Shown one piece after another: positions 42,047 through 50,968 of a stretch of 64,000 bases of DNA; within the stretch, counting starts at the first letter, position 1, and each line of letters opens with the position of its first letter. Below the pieces are notes generated by a model. The model ran no database searches. It was not told where the DNA came from and saw only the letters and a list, made by a program, of their open reading frames with translations. Both the position numbers and the translations under genes were made by a program. Origin of the DNA: Streptomyces stelliscabiei (GTDB lineage: Bacteria; Actinomycetota; Actinomycetes; Streptomycetales; Streptomycetaceae); NCBI RefSeq assembly GCF_014873495.1, contig NZ_JADBGF010000001.1, positions 8,246,001 to 8,310,000 of the forward strand, written 5' to 3'.

Positions 42047-44310
42047 GCGGGGAAGAGGAGACACCGGCGGGCGAGGAGAGGCCGGATCGCGCGGCCGGGG
42101 CCCGGCCCGCCGACGCGGCCCGCCGGGCCTTGCGGGCGGCGCGGGAGCGGGACAGGTACGGCGCCGAGGCCGAGGACCCGCAAGAGTCGGCGGCGGGCGG
42201 TGCGTCCGTGGCCCGGACGGCTCGCGAGGCCGCCGCTCGGCCGGGTGACGCGGCACGGGACGCGTTGCGCCGGGCCGCGCGGTCCCGGGCGGCGGGCCTC
42301 GACCAGCCGGCGGTGATGCCGGAAGCGGTAGAGCTGGAAGAGGGGGAGCCGGAAGAGGGGGAGCCGACGGAACGGCCGCGCGAGGACGGGCCGTTGACGC
42401 CGGGCGCTGCGGGTGCTCTGGGCGCTGCGGGTCGGCGGCCAGCGGAGCGTGCTTCCGCCGATCCCGGAGACCCCCCGTTCACCGGCGGGCCCGGCCCGGG
42501 CGCGTCGACGGGGGAGGGAAGCAGGCCCGCCCCTCGCCCCGGTGACATCGCCCGCGAGGCGTTGCGGGCGGCCCGTGAGGCCACGGACCGGGCCCGGTCC
42601 GAGGCCGTGACCACGCGCGCCGAGGCCACCGCCGGGGAGGGCCGGACTCCTCGGCGCGCGGCGACGGGACGCGACCGGGCCTCGGCCGGCCGGGTGGGGG
42701 ACGTACGCGAACTGCTCGCCGACGCCTTCGAGTTGCCCTCCGAGGCGGCACGCGAACCTGCCGGGACCTCCATGCCGGGTCCGGACACCATGAGCGAGGA
42801 GACGGCGGACCCGGGTCCGGAGACGGAGGCCCCGAAGGTGCTGCGAGATGAACCAGGTTGGGCACCTGACGAGTCACCTGAGACTCCTGGGGCACCGTCA
42901 CCCCGCCCGTCCCCACCGCCGGGCGGCCGTGTCCCCCGCACCATGGCCGCCCCCTCCCGGGACGGTGAACTGCGGCGTACCTTCCGCCCGTTCCCGCCGC
43001 GCCCCTCGGCCGGGGAGGCGTTCGCGGAGAGCTGGTGGGGCAACGCGTGGGTGACGGCGCTGGAGGAGGGCGCGCTGGACCCGGCGCGGTTGGCGCGAGG
43101 GCGGGCGTACGCCGACAAGGGGCGGGTGGACGCGATCACCGTCACACCGGGGCTGGTGCTGGCGTACGTGCACGGCAGCAGGGCTCGGCCCTACCGGGTC
43201 CAGCTGCGCCTGCGGACACTGGACGACGACGAATGGGACCGCTTCCTGGACGCGGCGGCGGAGCAACCGGCCCACATCGCCGCGCTGCTGGACAAGGAAC
43301 TGCCCCAGACGCTCGCCGGACCCGGACCCGGACCCGGACCCGGACCCGGACCCGGACCCGGACCCGGACCCGGACCCGGACCCGGACCCGGACCCGGACC
43401 CGCATCCGGAGCCACCCCCAGGTCCGGACGCGGCGTGCGCCTGCTGCCCGGACCCGGTGAGCTGGAACCCCGTTGCAGCTGCCCCGACTTCGGGCACCCC
43501 TGCAAGCACGCGGCCGCGCTCTGCTACCAGACGGCGCGACTGCTGGACGAGGACCCGTTCGTCCTGTTGCTGCTGCGAGGCCGGGGCGAGCGGGAGCTGC
43601 TGGACGCCTTGTCGCGGCGGAACGCGGCCCGCGCCGCGCGTGCCGCCCAGGAGCAGGAGCCCATCCCACAGCCGGGGATCCGGGCCCGCGACGCCCTCGC
43701 GCCCCGCACCCTCCCTCCGCTGCCCGCCCCGCTGCCCCCGCCGCCGCACCCGGAACAGCCGCCGGTGTACCCGGCCGCGCCCGGCGGCCCGGACCCCTTC
43801 GCGCTGGACCAGTTGGCCACCGACGCGGCCGCCCGCGCGCACACGCTGCTCACCACGGGCCGCGACCCGGTCGCCGAACTGACGCTGTGGCAGGACGCGG
43901 TACGACTCGCCGCCGCCCGCCCCGGCTCCGGTCTCACCGCCACGACCCGCGCCCTGTACTCGTCCCTGGCCGCCGCCACCGGGCGCACCCCGGCCGACCT
44001 GGCCCGCGCGGTCGCCGCCTGGCGGCAGGGCGGCCTCGAAGCGCTGACCGTCCTGGAGGAACCCTGGGACCCGCCGGCCGGCCGCTTCGACCGCGCCCGC
44101 CCCCTGCTCCTCGCCGCCGACCTGCCCGCCTTCCGCCCCTGGCGCAACCACCTCACCCATCCCCGCGGCCACGTGCAACTCCGCCTCGGCCGCGACGGCC
44201 TGTGGTACGCGTACGAGTCCGAACCGGGCCACGACGACTGGTGGCCGAGAGGCACCCCGGACCTCGACCCGGTGGGCGCGCTGACCGGCCTGGGAGCGAC
44301 CGACGACTGA
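42043..44310 (+). CDS. SWIM zinc-finger protein with (Gly-Pro)14 spacer, SNF2 partner
   Basis: 755 residues from the GTG at 42043, with GGAGG about 6 nt upstream, overlapping the SNF2 stop. Residues 1 to about 290 are a charged low-complexity region with repeated PGDxAREALRAAREA-like blocks, about four copies. FAESWWGNAWVTALEEG begins the conserved part. A (GP)14 tract (43318-43401) precedes the SWIM zinc finger CSCPDFGHPCKHAAALCYQTA, which has C-x-C-x6-C-x-H. The C-terminus has LPAFRPWRNHLTHPRGHVQLRLG. SWIM proteins paired with SNF2 helicases are thought to guide them to DNA or protein targets. Confidence 0.9.
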   Translation: MSGEEETPAGEERPDRAAGARPADAARRALRAARERDRYGAEAEDPQESAAGGASVARTAREAAARPGDAARDALRRAARSRAAGLDQPAVMPEAVELEEGEPEEGEPTERPREDGPLTPGAAGALGAAGRRPAERASADPGDPPFTGGPGPGASTGEGSRPAPRPGDIAREALRAAREATDRARSEAVTTRAEATAGEGRTPRRAATGRDRASAGRVGDVRELLADAFELPSEAAREPAGTSMPGPDTMSEETADPGPETEAPKVLRDEPGWAPDESPETPGAPSPRPSPPPGGRVPRTMAAPSRDGELRRTFRPFPPRPSAGEAFAESWWGNAWVTALEEGALDPARLARGRAYADKGRVDAITVTPGLVLAYVHGSRARPYRVQLRLRTLDDDEWDRFLDAAAEQPAHIAALLDKELPQTLAGPGPGPGPGPGPGPGPGPGPGPGPGPGPASGATPRSGRGVRLLPGPGELEPRCSCPDFGHPCKHAAALCYQTARLLDEDPFVLLLLRGRGERELLDALSRRNAARAARAAQEQEPIPQPGIRARDALAPRTLPPLPAPLPPPPHPEQPPVYPAAPGGPDPFALDQLATDAAARAHTLLTTGRDPVAELTLWQDAVRLAAARPGSGLTATTRALYSSLAAATGRTPADLARAVAAWRQGGLEALTVLEEPWDPPAGRFDRARPLLLAADLPAFRPWRNHLTHPRGHVQLRLGRDGLWYAYESEPGHDDWWPRGTPDLDPVGALTGLGATDD
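43318..43401 (+). repeat. 14 perfect GGACCC hexamer repeats inside the SWIM gene
   Basis: The hexamer GGACCC is repeated 14 times without a mismatch and encodes (Gly-Pro)14. Unit length keeps the frame, so gain or loss by slippage changes only the linker length. Confidence 0.95.
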
Positions 44311-44555
44311 CGCGTCCCGGCCCGCACGCGATCCGGCGACCCCGAACGTGCCGCGGGCCGCGCGACACGACACGCGACACGCGGGGAAATGTGTTCGACT
44401 CCGTGGACCGGGGCTCGGCGCGGACCGCGCGCCCGCCCCGTGACCTGCGCTCAGGTGAAGACGATGTGAGAGTTGCCCGCTGATGTTCGGGAGTCGTCCG
44501 GGCCGATTCGGGGGCCCGGGACCGAGCACGGGCCGAGGGACGTTAGCGTGGAGCG
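44311..44555. promoter_or_regulatory. Region upstream of pcaL
   Basis: 245 bp without a gene. It contains one CACGACAC octamer (44366-44373) like those upstream of the ABC ATPase at 50070, in a run of GACACG motifs. No clear -10/-35 pair was seen. Confidence 0.35.
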
Positions 44556-45854
44556 GTGAGTGAGACGCAGACCCCCGCCCTCCAGTACCGGTTCGACGGG
44601 CCGGACGACGCCCCGGTCCTGATCCTCGGACCCTCGCTCGGCACGACCTGGCACATGTGGGACCGGCAGGTCCCCGAACTGGCCAAGCAGTGGCGGATCT
44701 TCCGCTTCGACCTGCCCGGCCACGGCGGTGCCCCCGCGTACCCCGGCGGCTCGGTCACCGAGCTGGCCGCCCGGCTGCTGGCCACCCTCGACGCCGTCGG
44801 GGTGCAGCGCTTCGGCTACGCGGGCTGCGCGCTCGGCGGCGCCATCGGGGCCGAGCTGGCGCTGCGTCACCCCGAGCGCCTCGCCTCCCTCGCGCTGATC
44901 GCCGCCTCGCCCCGCTTCGGCACGGCCGACGAGTTCCGGCAGCGCGGAGTGATCGTCCGGACGAACGGCCTCGACCCGATCGCCCGTACGTCCCCGGACC
45001 GCTGGTTCACCGGCGGGTTCGCGGCGGCGCAGCCCGCGATCACCGAGTGGGCGGTGCAGATGGTCCGCACCACCGACCCCGGCTGCTACATCGCCGCCTG
45101 CGAGGCGCTCGCCTCCTTCGACGTGCGCGCCGAACTCGGCCGCATCGGCGTCCCCACCCTCGTCCTCGTCGGCTCCGACGACCAGGTCACCGGCCCCGCC
45201 GAGGCCCGCACGCTCGTCGCGGGCATCCCGGACGCCCGCCTCGCCGTCGTCCCCGGCGCCTCGCACCTCGTCCCGGTCGAGCAGCCCGCCGCCGTCACCG
45301 ACCTCCTGGTCCGGCACTTCTCCACGGCCTGGCAACCCGCCTACGACTCCACCACCGGCCAGGTCGCCGTCCCGGCGACCCCGGTCAAGCCGGCCCTGGC
45401 CGCCGTGCCGCCGCAGGCGGGGCCCGTCGCCGCGATCGCCCCGGCCGCCGCCCAGCCCGAGGCGCTGGGGAGACCCGACCCGTACGACGCCGGGCTCAAG
45501 GTCCGCCGCGAGGTGCTCGGGGACGCGCACGTCGACCGGGCGCTGGCCACGGCGGACGAGTTCTCCGGCGACTTCCAGGAGTTCATCACCCGCTACGCCT
45601 GGGGCGAGATCTGGGACCGGCCCGGTCTCGACCGCCGCTCCCGCAGCTGCGTCACGCTGACCGCGCTCGTCGCCGGCGGCCACCTGGACGAACTGGCCTT
45701 CCACACTCGTGCGGCCCTGCGCAACGGCCTCACCCCGGACGAGATCAAGGAGGTCCTCCTCCAGGCCGCCGTCTACTGCGGGGTGCCGGCCGCGAACAGC
45801 GCCTTCCGGGTCGCCCAGCAGGTCATCCGTGAGGAGACCACCCCCGACGAGTGA
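44556..45854 (+). CDS. pcaL: Fused 3-oxoadipate enol-lactonase / 4-carboxymuconolactone decarboxylase
   Basis: 432 residues, the length of PcaD-PcaC fusions. Residues 1-275 are an alpha/beta hydrolase (LGPSLGTTWHMWD oxyanion region, RFDLPGHGGAPAYPGG, acid LVLVGSDDQVTGP, catalytic His GASHLVPVEQP). A Pro/Ala linker leads to a CMD domain (about 305-425): RRSRSCVTLTALVAGGHLDELAFHTRAALRNGLTPDEIKEVLLQAAVYCGVPAANSAF. Together they would take carboxymuconolactone to 3-oxoadipate in protocatechuate catabolism. At the nucleophile elbow the sequence is AGCALGG, with Ala92 where PcaD has Ser (G-x-S-x-G). No other pca genes are adjacent. Confidence 0.88.
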   Translation: MSETQTPALQYRFDGPDDAPVLILGPSLGTTWHMWDRQVPELAKQWRIFRFDLPGHGGAPAYPGGSVTELAARLLATLDAVGVQRFGYAGCALGGAIGAELALRHPERLASLALIAASPRFGTADEFRQRGVIVRTNGLDPIARTSPDRWFTGGFAAAQPAITEWAVQMVRTTDPGCYIAACEALASFDVRAELGRIGVPTLVLVGSDDQVTGPAEARTLVAGIPDARLAVVPGASHLVPVEQPAAVTDLLVRHFSTAWQPAYDSTTGQVAVPATPVKPALAAVPPQAGPVAAIAPAAAQPEALGRPDPYDAGLKVRREVLGDAHVDRALATADEFSGDFQEFITRYAWGEIWDRPGLDRRSRSCVTLTALVAGGHLDELAFHTRAALRNGLTPDEIKEVLLQAAVYCGVPAANSAFRVAQQVIREETTPDE

Positions 45855-45914
45855 GGCCGGACCGCGGCCGGCCTCCGGGGGCCCGGCACCGGTGGGCGGG
45901 GGCAGGATGGACCC

Positions 45915-46550
45915 ATGAAGCTCACGAAGAAGTCGCACGCCTGTGTCCGTCTGGAGAAGGACGGACGCACGCTCGTCATCGACCCGGGCGGGTTCAGCGA
46001 GCAGGACGCCGCGGCCGGCGCGGACGCCGTCCTGGTCACGCACGAGCACCCCGACCACTTCGACGAGGGACGGCTGCGGGCGGCCCTGGAGGGCAACCCG
46101 GCCGCCGAGATCTGGACGCTGCGCTCCGTCGCCGAGAAGGTCTCCGCCGCCTTCCCCGGCCGGGTGCACACCGTCGGCCACGGAGACACGTTCACGGCCG
46201 CGGGCTTCGACGTCCAGGTCCACGGCGAACTGCACGCCGTGATCCATCCGGACATCCCCCGCATCACCAACGTCGGCTACCTCGTCGACGCCGGCCGCGT
46301 CTTCCACCCCGGCGACGCCCTCACCGTCCCCGACCACGCCGTCGAGACGCTGATGCTGCCCGTCATGGCCCCCTGGAGCAAGATCTCCGAGGTCATCGAC
46401 TACGTCCGCGAGGTGAAGCCGCACCGCGCGTACGACATCCACGACGCTCTCCTCACCGACCTCGCCCGCCCCATCTACGACCGCCAGATCGGCGCCCTGG
46501 GCGGCGCGGAGCACCTGCGCCTGGCGCCCGGTGCCTCGGCGGACGTCTGA
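45915..46550 (+). CDS. MBL-fold (UlaG-like) metal-dependent hydrolase
   Basis: 211 residues. The metal-binding signature is LVTHEHPDHFDEGRL (HxHxDH). HAVIHPD, FHPGDALTVP and YDIHDALLTD supply the later His/Asp ligands, consistent with the UlaG/YcbL-like small branch of the metallo-beta-lactamase fold. The substrate is unknown. 71 nt separate it from the exonuclease gene, so the two may be cotranscribed. Confidence 0.9.
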   Translation: MKLTKKSHACVRLEKDGRTLVIDPGGFSEQDAAAGADAVLVTHEHPDHFDEGRLRAALEGNPAAEIWTLRSVAEKVSAAFPGRVHTVGHGDTFTAAGFDVQVHGELHAVIHPDIPRITNVGYLVDAGRVFHPGDALTVPDHAVETLMLPVMAPWSKISEVIDYVREVKPHRAYDIHDALLTDLARPIYDRQIGALGGAEHLRLAPGASADV

Positions 46551-46621
46551 GCCGGGCGCATGTCCCCGCCCGCGAACGGGCGGGACCGGCGCTGTCGGAC
46601 CCGCCCGGTAGGTTGGGGAAC

Positions 46622-47401
46622 ATGCGCATCGCGACCTGGAACGTGAACTCGATCACCGCCCGCCTCCCGAGGCTCCTGGCCTGGCTGGAGAGCAGCGGCA
46701 CGGACGTGCTCTGCCTCCAGGAGGCCAAGATCGCCGAGGCCGGCTTCCCGCTCGACGCCCTGCGCGAGGCGGGCTACGAGGCGGCCGTGCACGCCACGGG
46801 GCGGTGGAACGGCGTGGCGGTGATCTCGCGCGTCGGCATCGAGGACGTGGTCAAGGGCCTGCCGGGCGACCCCGGGTACGACGGCTCGGTGGAGCCCCGC
46901 GCGATCTCCGCGACCTGCGGCCCGGTCCGCGTCTGGTCGGTGTACGTGCCGAACGGCCGCGAGGTCGATCACCCGCACTACGCGTACAAGCTCCAGTGGT
47001 TCGAGGCCCTCAAGGCCGCCGTCGCCGGTGACGCCGCGGGCAGCCGTCCCTTCGCGGTGATGGGTGACTACAACGTGGCGCCCACGGACGACGACGTGTA
47101 CGACGTCGCCGCCTTCGAGGGCCTCACCCATGTCACCCCCGCCGAGCGCGCCGCCCTCGCCTCCCTCCGCGAGGCGGGCCTGAGCGACGTCGTCCCCCGT
47201 CCCCTGAAGTACGAGCACCCGTTCACGTACTGGGACTACCGCCAGCTCTGCTTCCCCAAGAACCGGGGCATGCGCATCGACCTGGTGTACGGCAACGAGG
47301 CGTTCGCGAAGTCCGTGACCGACTCGTACGTGGACCGCGAGGAGCGCAAGGGCAAGGGCGCCTCGGACCACGCGCCGGTCGTGGTGGACCTGGAGGTGTA
47401 G
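46622..47401 (+). CDS. xthA: Exodeoxyribonuclease III
   Basis: 259 residues, normal length. MRIATWNVNSITARL at the N-terminus supplies the first metal-site Asn; LCLQEAKIAEAGFP carries the metal-binding Glu, GRWNGVAVISR the next strand, and AVMGDYNVAPTDDDVYD the Asp-x-Asn. MRIDLVYGNEAF and KGKGASDHAPVVVDLEV supply the final Asp-His. It is an AP endonuclease/3'-exonuclease of base excision repair. ATG at 46622. Confidence 0.95.
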   Translation: MRIATWNVNSITARLPRLLAWLESSGTDVLCLQEAKIAEAGFPLDALREAGYEAAVHATGRWNGVAVISRVGIEDVVKGLPGDPGYDGSVEPRAISATCGPVRVWSVYVPNGREVDHPHYAYKLQWFEALKAAVAGDAAGSRPFAVMGDYNVAPTDDDVYDVAAFEGLTHVTPAERAALASLREAGLSDVVPRPLKYEHPFTYWDYRQLCFPKNRGMRIDLVYGNEAFAKSVTDSYVDREERKGKGASDHAPVVVDLEV

Positions 47402-47432
47402 ACCCACGCCCCCACGCTCAGGCCCCTCACGC

Positions 47433-49193
47433 TCACAGGAGCGTGAGGTCCACCGACCCGGCCAGCGCCGCCAGCCCCGCCTCGTTCGGATGCAGATGGT
47501 CCCCGCTGTCGTACGAGGGGAGCAGCCTGGCCGGGTGGTCGGGGTCGCGCAGCACCGCGTCGAAGTCGAGGACGCCGTCGACGTCCTCGCCGCCCCGGAT
47601 CCACGCGTTCACCGCGACACGTTCGGCGTCCGCGGCGGCCGTGCAGCGGGCCTCTCCCTCGCACGGCGCGATCGTCGCCACCAGCACGCGCAGGCCCCGT
47701 TCGTGCCCCCGGGCCACGATCTCCCGCAGACCGGCGACGACCTCGCCGGCCGTCGTGCCCCAGCGGACGTCGTTGACGCCCTGGAAGACGACGACGGTAC
47801 GGGCGGAGGTCTGGGCGAGGACGTCCCGGTCGAGGCGGTGCAGGGCGCTCACGCCGCCCGTGTCGGCGGAGACGCCGTCGCCGGGATAGCGGTCGGTGAC
47901 CACGCGGTTCGCCGAGATCCCCTGGTTGAGGACGCCGTAGCGCGGGACCTCGTCCTGGTCCCGCAGCCGCCCGGCCAGCACGTCCGGCCACCGTCGGTCG
48001 GCGTCGACCGTCACCTTCTCGCCGTCGGTGATCGAGTCCCCGAGCAGGACCACGGAACCCGGGCCGCCGCCCACGTCCACCCCGGTCAGCAGCGGCCAGG
48101 TGGTCACCGTCGAGGTGTACGCCGCCGCCGAGGTCTCGCCCGCGTGGTCGCCGGGCCCGCTCACGTACGACGTCTGCTGGGCCAGCCGGTGCACGGGCGC
48201 GGCCGTCACCGTGTCCGGCAGATGGAAGCTCACCAGGAGGTCGGTGTCCGGGGGCACCTCGAAGCCCAGCGGGTCGCTGAACGCCTGTGCCCCCGCCGGG
48301 ATCCGGGTGCCCGCCACGCCCCCGAACGACAGCGCCACCGGCGTGCTGCGCGCGGCGGCGCCCTCCGCCCGCAACGCCACCGTCGCGCTCCCCACCCGTA
48401 CCGGCGTCGACGCGAAGGTGTTGTCGAGCCGGATCCGCACCCGGGGCCCGCCCGCCGAGGTGTGCACCACCAGCCGCAAAGTCCGGTCGGTCCAGGGGCC
48501 GACGGCGGTGTAGCCGGAGGTGGACGCGGCCCAACCGCCGGTCCAGCCGCGCGACTCGGGGCGGACGGAGAGGGCGAACACATGCAGGTCGCCGTTGCGC
48601 GGCAGCGTGACGGAGGCGACCTCGCGGCCCCGCCCGACCGGCACCGTGACGACGTACAGCCGTGCCTTCTCGGCGAGTTGACCGCCGGGGGTGTTGATGT
48701 GGGGGAGCGCGACGGCCTTGGTGGCGAGCGGGCCGGTGCGCCAGTCGGGCGCGGTGAGGCGGTACGCGGTGCGGGCGCCGTTCGCGTACCGGACCGTCCC
48801 GGTGCCGGTCGCCTCGGTGCCGCCCGTGGCGGCGACGAGGAAGGCGAGGGCGTCGCCCCGGCCCCGTACGCGGACCGACTGGCCGGCGGCGCGTACGTTG
48901 TCGGGCTCGCCCGCCGCGCGGCGCGGCCAGGTCAGACGCGCGCCCTGCACGGTCAGCGCGCGCCCCGGCGTCCACCCGGCGGCCGTCAGGTCGTCGGCGG
49001 AGAGTGAACCGCCGCGTCCGTCGAAGTCGGCCTCGGCGGGCCGCGCGTCGTCGCTGACCGCACGGTTGTCGAAGAGACGTTCCAGCGGCGCCGGTTCGCC
49101 CCCTCCGGCGTCGGCGGCGCGGGCCGTGGCGGCCGGCGCGGCTGTCGCCAGGAGTGCCAGTACGCAGGCCGTTCCCCAGACGCGTAGGCGCAC
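47433..49193 (-). CDS. Secreted SGNH/GDSL hydrolase with N-terminal beta domains
   Basis: 586 residues from the GTG at 49193, preceded by GGGAGGGG; an ATG at 49283 would add a disordered leader. The signal peptide is LRVWGTACVLALLATAAPAATARA, ending near residue 27. The N-terminal 370 residues form beta-rich regions of unknown function. The SGNH domain follows: block I SVVLLGDSITDGEKV (Ser nucleophile), block III VVVFQGVNDVRWG, and block V SGDHLHPNEAG with Asp and His. Two Cys in PCEGEARCTAAA may form a disulfide. It should be an extracellular lipase/esterase. Confidence 0.92.
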   Translation of the reverse strand: MRLRVWGTACVLALLATAAPAATARAADAGGGEPAPLERLFDNRAVSDDARPAEADFDGRGGSLSADDLTAAGWTPGRALTVQGARLTWPRRAAGEPDNVRAAGQSVRVRGRGDALAFLVAATGGTEATGTGTVRYANGARTAYRLTAPDWRTGPLATKAVALPHINTPGGQLAEKARLYVVTVPVGRGREVASVTLPRNGDLHVFALSVRPESRGWTGGWAASTSGYTAVGPWTDRTLRLVVHTSAGGPRVRIRLDNTFASTPVRVGSATVALRAEGAAARSTPVALSFGGVAGTRIPAGAQAFSDPLGFEVPPDTDLLVSFHLPDTVTAAPVHRLAQQTSYVSGPGDHAGETSAAAYTSTVTTWPLLTGVDVGGGPGSVVLLGDSITDGEKVTVDADRRWPDVLAGRLRDQDEVPRYGVLNQGISANRVVTDRYPGDGVSADTGGVSALHRLDRDVLAQTSARTVVVFQGVNDVRWGTTAGEVVAGLREIVARGHERGLRVLVATIAPCEGEARCTAAADAERVAVNAWIRGGEDVDGVLDFDAVLRDPDHPARLLPSYDSGDHLHPNEAGLAALAGSVDLTLL

Positions 49194-49406
49194 GCGGGAC
49201 CCCTCCCGTTCGCTGATGACCATGATGGCGACGATGATGACGGATGTGGCATCGGTACGGTGACGAGGCGACTGATGTGTCATGAACCTAAAGAGGCGTC
49301 AGGAACCCGTCAATGAGGCGTGCGTCAACGGCGAACGAACTCCCGACGAACAGGGGGACCCGCGCGCCTGTGGTGCCGGGGGTGAGGTGGATGACACGCT
49401 GAGCGC

Positions 49407-49853
49407 ATGAACATCTCTTTCCTGGGCAACTGGCGCAAGAGGCGTGGTCCCGCCTTCGGGGTCGCGGTGTTCACCGGCGACGGTGACGACGACGGTCACG
49501 AAGGCCTCGCCGAACTCCTCGCCGAATGCGAACTGCTGCGCGCTCAGGCAGCCCAGGCAGGTGTGCGACTGGACGATTCCGCGTCCTCGTTGGAAGCCCT
49601 CGACCAGCTCGTCCCGCGCTGGCGCGACGACGAGGAGACGGCGGCCTGGCTCGGCAACGACGCCGGGCTCTATCTGGGCACGGTCGTCGTACGGACCGTC
49701 CCCGGCGCCCGCTGGGAGATCTGGCCCAACGGGCAGCCCGTGGTGCGGCTGGTGTCCGGCCGTGAGATCGACGTGGTCGCGGCCGGCCAGGAGTGGGCCG
49801 CGAGCGGCGCGCCGGAACTCTCCCAGCTGTACGCGGAGGTCGCGGAGAGCTGA
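49407..49853 (+). CDS. DUF6278 family protein
   Basis: 148 residues. The start MNISFLGNWRKRRGPAFGVAVFTG is characteristic of this Streptomyces-specific family (assignment from memory). A possible helix (LAELLAECELLRAQAAQAG) is followed by a small beta-region (AGLYLGTVVVRTVPGARWEIWPNGQPVVRL). It is soluble and its function is unknown. It lies between a divergent hydrolase and the ABC ATPase. Confidence 0.75.
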   Translation: MNISFLGNWRKRRGPAFGVAVFTGDGDDDGHEGLAELLAECELLRAQAAQAGVRLDDSASSLEALDQLVPRWRDDEETAAWLGNDAGLYLGTVVVRTVPGARWEIWPNGQPVVRLVSGREIDVVAAGQEWAASGAPELSQLYAEVAES

Positions 49854-50069
49854 CGGTCCCTCACCATGCCCACGCCGCCGCCGGTCCCCGACAATACGGC
49901 TAATCCACGGCCGAGCGTGTCGTGTACGGGGGGCACGGCCGTCCGGATAGTTTGCGGCACCTGCGACACGACACACGCGAGGGCACGACACGCCGGGGCA
50001 GGCCACGCCTGGGCACGACACGACATGGCACACCATCGCACGGCCGAGAGCGAGTAGGGCGGGCAGGGC
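49854..50069. promoter_or_regulatory. ABC-ATPase promoter region with CACGACAC repeats
   Basis: CACGACAC occurs at 49967-49974, 49984-49991 and 50014-50021, and in reverse orientation (GTGTCGTG) at 49917-49924. The last two copies are part of a longer identical GGGCACGACACG, 30 bp apart. TAGTTT near 49949 may be a -10 box. The array suggests cooperative regulator binding. Confidence 0.5.
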
Positions 50070-50813
<744 letters not shown>

Positions 50814-50871
50814 CCTCCGCCACCGGACCGGGCGCGGGCCTCGACTACGATGAGCGGTTCATCCACTTGGG

Positions 50872-50968
50872 GTGAGCGAGGCCGTGGACGCCACCCCGGC
50901 CGAAACAGGGAAGCCGCTGCCGGACAGGCGGCGGCCAGGGGCCAGGCCCGTCCGGCGGCAGCCGGAGA
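50872..50968 (+). other. Short coding-like tail after the ABC ATPase
   Basis: A frame starting at GTG 50872 (MSEAVDATPAETGKPLPDRRRP) lies where the next transporter gene is expected. It runs into the end of the CocE hydrolase gene without any membrane segment. It could be a remnant of a permease N-terminus, or chance. Confidence 0.25.

Noticed and set aside
38822..42256. 1144-codon minus-strand frame opposite the SNF2 helicase
   Set aside because: The helicase shows complete motor motifs on the plus strand; the antisense translation has none and is compositionally biased.
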